Positions 5,789 through 7,479 of a stretch of DNA of 7,479 nt are shown here, piece by piece. The stretch comes from Planctomycetota bacterium (GTDB lineage Bacteria; Planctomycetota; UBA11346), in assembly GCA_013816415.1 (NCBI GenBank), contig JACDEN010000120.1:1-7479 (forward strand), in the 5' to 3' direction. Position 1 is the first letter of the stretch; the number at the start of each line of letters is the position of its first letter. The notes under the pieces were generated by a model. The model was not told the origin of the DNA. It worked only from the letters and a program-made list of their open reading frames with translations, and ran no database searches. A program made the translations under genes and the position numbers.

Positions 5789-6289
5789 TCAGGTCTTGGC
5801 AGGCTCTGTCGGAGCGGCGCCTTCGGCCGGCGCTGCGGCGGCGGCCTTGGCGGCCTTGGCTGCGGCGTGCTTCGCTTTGGCGGTCTCGGTCGTCACCTTG
5901 CGCTCACCCTTGAGCTTGGCGGCATGCTTGCGCAGCGCGCGGCGCGAGGGCGCGATCCACGGCTGCTTCTCGCCCTTCTTGCCGGCGGGAGCCTTCTTCT
6001 TGCCAGCGGGGGCTTTCGCGGGGGCCTTCTTCTCGGGCTTGGCGGGCAGCTGGTAGCCGTGGAACTTGAGCAGGTTGCTCAGTCCGGTGGAGACCAGCGC
6101 GCCGCGCGCGATCCAGCCCTGGACCTTGTCCATGTCGACCTGGATGTTCTTGTCCTTCAGGAGCGGATCGTAGCTGCCGAGGATCTCGTTGGCCTCGCCT
6201 TCGCGGTGCCGGCGCTTGTCGATCGCGATGATGCGGAAATAGGGCCGGTGCAGACGGCCATAGCGGGACAGGCGGATACGGACGGACAT
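5789..6289 (-). CDS. rpsP: Small ribosomal subunit protein S16 with Lys/Ala-rich C-terminal extension
   Basis: Residues 1-80 are an unmistakable bS16: SVRIRLSRYGRLHRPYFRI at the start, IDKRRHREGEANEILGSYDP (23-42), then a helix carrying MDKVQGWIARGALVS (53-67). It binds 16S rRNA and helps 30S assembly. The whole product is 166 residues, about twice the usual 80-90. Residues 81-166 form a low-complexity tail rich in Lys, Ala and Pro (KKAPAKAPAGKKKAPAGKK region, 87-105), with an Arg/Lys helix-like part (115-130) and an Ala/Glu/Pro end. Such extensions occur in some phyla and probably contact rRNA. The start is supported by the family N-terminus and by GAGG (6300-6297), seven bases before ATG. 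The usual followers rimM and trmD are absent; an FAD dehydrogenase comes next, after two hairpins. Confidence 0.97.
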   Translation of the reverse strand: MSVRIRLSRYGRLHRPYFRIIAIDKRRHREGEANEILGSYDPLLKDKNIQVDMDKVQGWIARGALVSTGLSNLLKFHGYQLPAKPEKKAPAKAPAGKKKAPAGKKGEKQPWIAPSRRALRKHAAKLKGERKVTTETAKAKHAAAKAAKAAAAAPAEGAAPTEPAKT

Positions 6290-6296
6290 GCGGGAA

Positions 6297-6300
6297 CCTC
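6297..6300 (-). promoter_or_regulatory. Ribosome binding site of rpsP
   Basis: GAGG on the minus strand, seven bases before the ATG at 6289. It supports this start over any upstream one in the same open frame. Confidence 0.7.
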
Positions 6301-6317
6301 GTTGAAGCGGGCTCGGA

Positions 6318-6344
6318 AATCTATCCCAGATCGATAGTGAGCAA
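6318..6344 (-). promoter_or_regulatory. Weak candidate promoter for rpsP
   Basis: On the minus strand TTGCTC (6344-6339) and TAGATT (6323-6318) could be -35 and -10 boxes, but the spacing of 15 bases is short and each box is only a partial match. The 128-base gap between the STAS gene and rpsP leaves room for a promoter. A 5-bp dyad (6321-6325/6333-6337) overlaps it. Confidence 0.2.
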
Positions 6345-6358
6345 GACGTAACTTCAGT

Positions 6359-6372
6359 CGATGGAGCCATCG
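6359..6372. repeat. 14-base dyad upstream of rpsP
   Basis: CGATGG and CCATCG flank a two-base centre, making a perfect 6+6 dyad. The loop is too short for a good hairpin, so if it has a role an operator-type site is more likely. It lies 70 bases before the rpsP ATG, upstream of the weak promoter candidate. Chance is possible. Confidence 0.25.
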
Positions 6373-6417
6373 GCCCAGCGGGGTTGCTCCCGCACTCCGA
6401 ATGCCCTCCGGATGTCC

Positions 6418-6774
6418 TCAGAACGAGGCCAGCGCCTCGTTCCGGGTCGCATAGATCGGGAAGACCTTGTCGAACCGGGTCAGGGCGAAGATCTCCTGCA
6501 GGGCTGGGGAATCGACCCCGGCCAGGGCCAGGCGGCCGCCCTTGTCCTTGATCTCGCGCATCTTCTGGACCAGCGGGCCCAGGCAGGAGGAATCGAGGCT
6601 CGAGACTCCGCTGAGATCGATCACCAGGCGGTCGATGCCCGACACGTGCTCGAGGAACCCGGTGCCGAAGAACTGGCGGATCTGGTCGAGGTTGATCACG
6701 CCCTTGGCGTCGCGCCTGAACGACAGGACGCTGACACCATTCACCTGCTCGTCTATGGTCAGTGCAGAGGCCAT
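6418..6774 (-). CDS. STAS-domain anti-sigma factor antagonist (SpoIIAA/RsbV type)
   Basis: A 118-residue single-domain protein. The stretch DRLVIDLSGVSSLDSSCLG (48-66) is the STAS core: a beta strand, then Asp-Ser-Ser before the helix, where SpoIIAA/RsbV proteins are phosphorylated by an anti-sigma kinase (Ser62 or Ser63 here). The strand RLALAGV (81-87) and the helix ALQEIFALTRFDKVFPIY (91-108) complete the fold. Unphosphorylated proteins of this kind bind the anti-sigma factor and free the sigma factor; phosphorylation reverses this. The Gly that usually follows the Ser pair is Cys64. Initiation at ATG 6774 is backed by GGAG (6784-6781), six bases upstream. The gene lies 55 bases after the MenE-like gene and 128 before rpsP. 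No kinase, PP2C phosphatase or sigma factor gene is in view, so the partner switch is encoded elsewhere or beyond the window. A role in another STAS-controlled process cannot be excluded. Confidence 0.85.
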   Translation of the reverse strand: MASALTIDEQVNGVSVLSFRRDAKGVINLDQIRQFFGTGFLEHVSGIDRLVIDLSGVSSLDSSCLGPLVQKMREIKDKGGRLALAGVDSPALQEIFALTRFDKVFPIYATRNEALASF

Positions 6775-6780
6775 GTGCCG

Positions 6781-6784
6781 CTCC
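6781..6784 (-). promoter_or_regulatory. Ribosome binding site of the STAS gene
   Basis: GGAG on the minus strand, six bases before ATG 6774. Confidence 0.65.
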
Positions 6785-6829
6785 AGGCGGCTGCGAACTT
6801 GGTCGCCAACGCCCAGCGATCAACGTCTT

Positions 6830-7479
6830 TCACGGCAGCGCCGCATCGTCGGGGCCTTGGCGAGCCAGCAGCGCCGCGAGGCGGTCGCGCGCCAGCTTGC
6901 CCAGCGGCGACCGCGGCAGCTCGGCCGCCCACGTCCATCGGCGCGGTCGGGCGAATCCGGGAAGACGGGATTCCAGCCACGCCTCCATCTCAGCGTTCTC
7001 GGGCGGCGCTCCGTCGGCGACCACCACGGCGACCACCAGCTGTCCCCATTCCTCGTCGGGGACGCCGCACACGCCGGCCTCGCGGATGCGCGGATGGGTC
7101 TCCAGCACCGCCTCGACCGCGGCCGGGTAGACGTTCTCGCCGCCGCTGATGATGAGATCCAGGCGTCGGCAATGGACGGTGAGGAAGCCGTCACGGTCGA
7201 GCTCACCGAGATCGCCGGTGGCGAACCAGCGATCGCTGGGCTGCCGGTCCCGGAGGTCGCCGTCCTCCTCATAGCCGCTGAACAACGCGGCGCCGCGCAC
7301 CGCGATCGCGCCGCTCTCGCCGATGGGCGCCCTGCTTCCGTCCGCGCGATGGATGGCGACCTCCATGCCGGAGAGCGGCCGGCCGGCTTGGCCGCGGTGC
7401 GCTGCCACCTCGTCCGGCGCGACGGTGCATACCTGGCTCGCGCATTCGGTGAGGCCATAGGTCTGGCAGGGTTCGATGC
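6830..7479 (-). CDS. menE: Adenylate-forming acyl-CoA ligase, probably o-succinylbenzoate-CoA ligase (C-terminal part)
   Basis: The frame enters from the right edge and ends at TGA 6832-6830, giving 215 visible residues, a little under half of a MenE-sized enzyme. The motifs run in the order of the ANL superfamily: YGLTECASQVCTVAP (7-21, the A5 region, close to the MenE form YG(L/M)TE-x-xSQ), GQAGRPL (29-35), FATGDLGELDRDGFL (87-101, the hinge Asp region), RRLDLIISGGENVYPAAVEAVL (105-126; this is the A8 hinge and the start of the C-terminal lid), and LPRSPLGKLARDRL (187-200) with the catalytic Lys194. MenE activates o-succinylbenzoate with ATP and couples it to CoA in menaquinone synthesis. 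The usual Gly-Arg of A8 reads Arg-Arg here. A GTG at 7408 is in frame but cannot be the start, because the A5 motif lies upstream of it. No other men gene is in view, so another carboxylate-CoA ligase remains possible. Confidence 0.75.
   Translation of the reverse strand, partial: IEPCQTYGLTECASQVCTVAPDEVAAHRGQAGRPLSGMEVAIHRADGSRAPIGESGAIAVRGAALFSGYEEDGDLRDRQPSDRWFATGDLGELDRDGFLTVHCRRLDLIISGGENVYPAAVEAVLETHPRIREAGVCGVPDEEWGQLVVAVVVADGAPPENAEMEAWLESRLPGFARPRRWTWAAELPRSPLGKLARDRLAALLARQGPDDAALP

Noticed and set aside
6290..6823. Longer frame extending S16 upstream to 6823
   Set aside because: It overlaps the STAS gene in another frame. bS16 begins with the conserved SVRIRLSR block at 6289, behind GAGG.
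6361..7149. Plus-strand open frame of 262 codons opposite the STAS and MenE-like genes
   Set aside because: Arg/Pro-rich tail typical of shadow translation; both minus-strand genes there have clear family motifs.
7406..7408. GTG at 7408 as the start of the MenE-like gene
   Set aside because: The same frame continues upstream to the window edge and contains the A5 motif YGLTE, so the gene begins outside the window.

Overview
The window is high-GC bacterial DNA. All five genes I can support lie on the minus strand, so reading in the direction of transcription runs from the right edge to the left. The organism cannot be fixed from the sequence. Exported right-handed beta-helix proteins, a ribosomal protein S16 with a long Lys/Ala-rich tail, and a SpoIIAA-type STAS protein would suit a Planctomycetota-like or related high-GC Gram-negative lineage. 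This is an inference with low confidence.

Right part (7479 to 5666): the C-terminal 215 codons of an adenylate-forming ligase that looks like MenE (menaquinone synthesis), a 118-residue stand-alone STAS anti-sigma-factor antagonist, and rpsP (ribosomal protein S16). Two hairpins follow rpsP. The three genes are co-directional with short gaps, but they share no obvious pathway. The usual rpsP partners rimM, trmD and rplS are absent downstream.

Middle (5665 to 3561): a 551-residue FAD-dependent dehydrogenase of the uncharacterised COG2509 type, then a 449-base stretch without a convincing gene. That stretch is distinctly lower in GC (about 50% over 3781-3940). It holds a 42-base inverted repeat, an orphan strong ribosome binding site with a 10-codon ORF, a second overlapping open frame that may be gene debris, and hairpins in front of the next gene.

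Left part (3560 to 1): two tandem paralogous genes for secreted right-handed parallel beta-helix proteins. The first (3560-1908) is complete at 550 residues. The second (1633 to beyond the left edge) lacks only what is probably its last handful of residues. Both have signal peptides and the same order of motifs, including an unusually conserved WHAGGIKATS block and a C-terminal LWWGLDGRGGW block. A 17-bp-stem hairpin ending in a T-run separates them, so each is probably its own transcription unit. The pair is the most interesting content: a small family of exported proteins, probably polysaccharide-active or cell-surface, with no function I can name. No tRNA, rRNA, CRISPR array or insertion sequence was seen.
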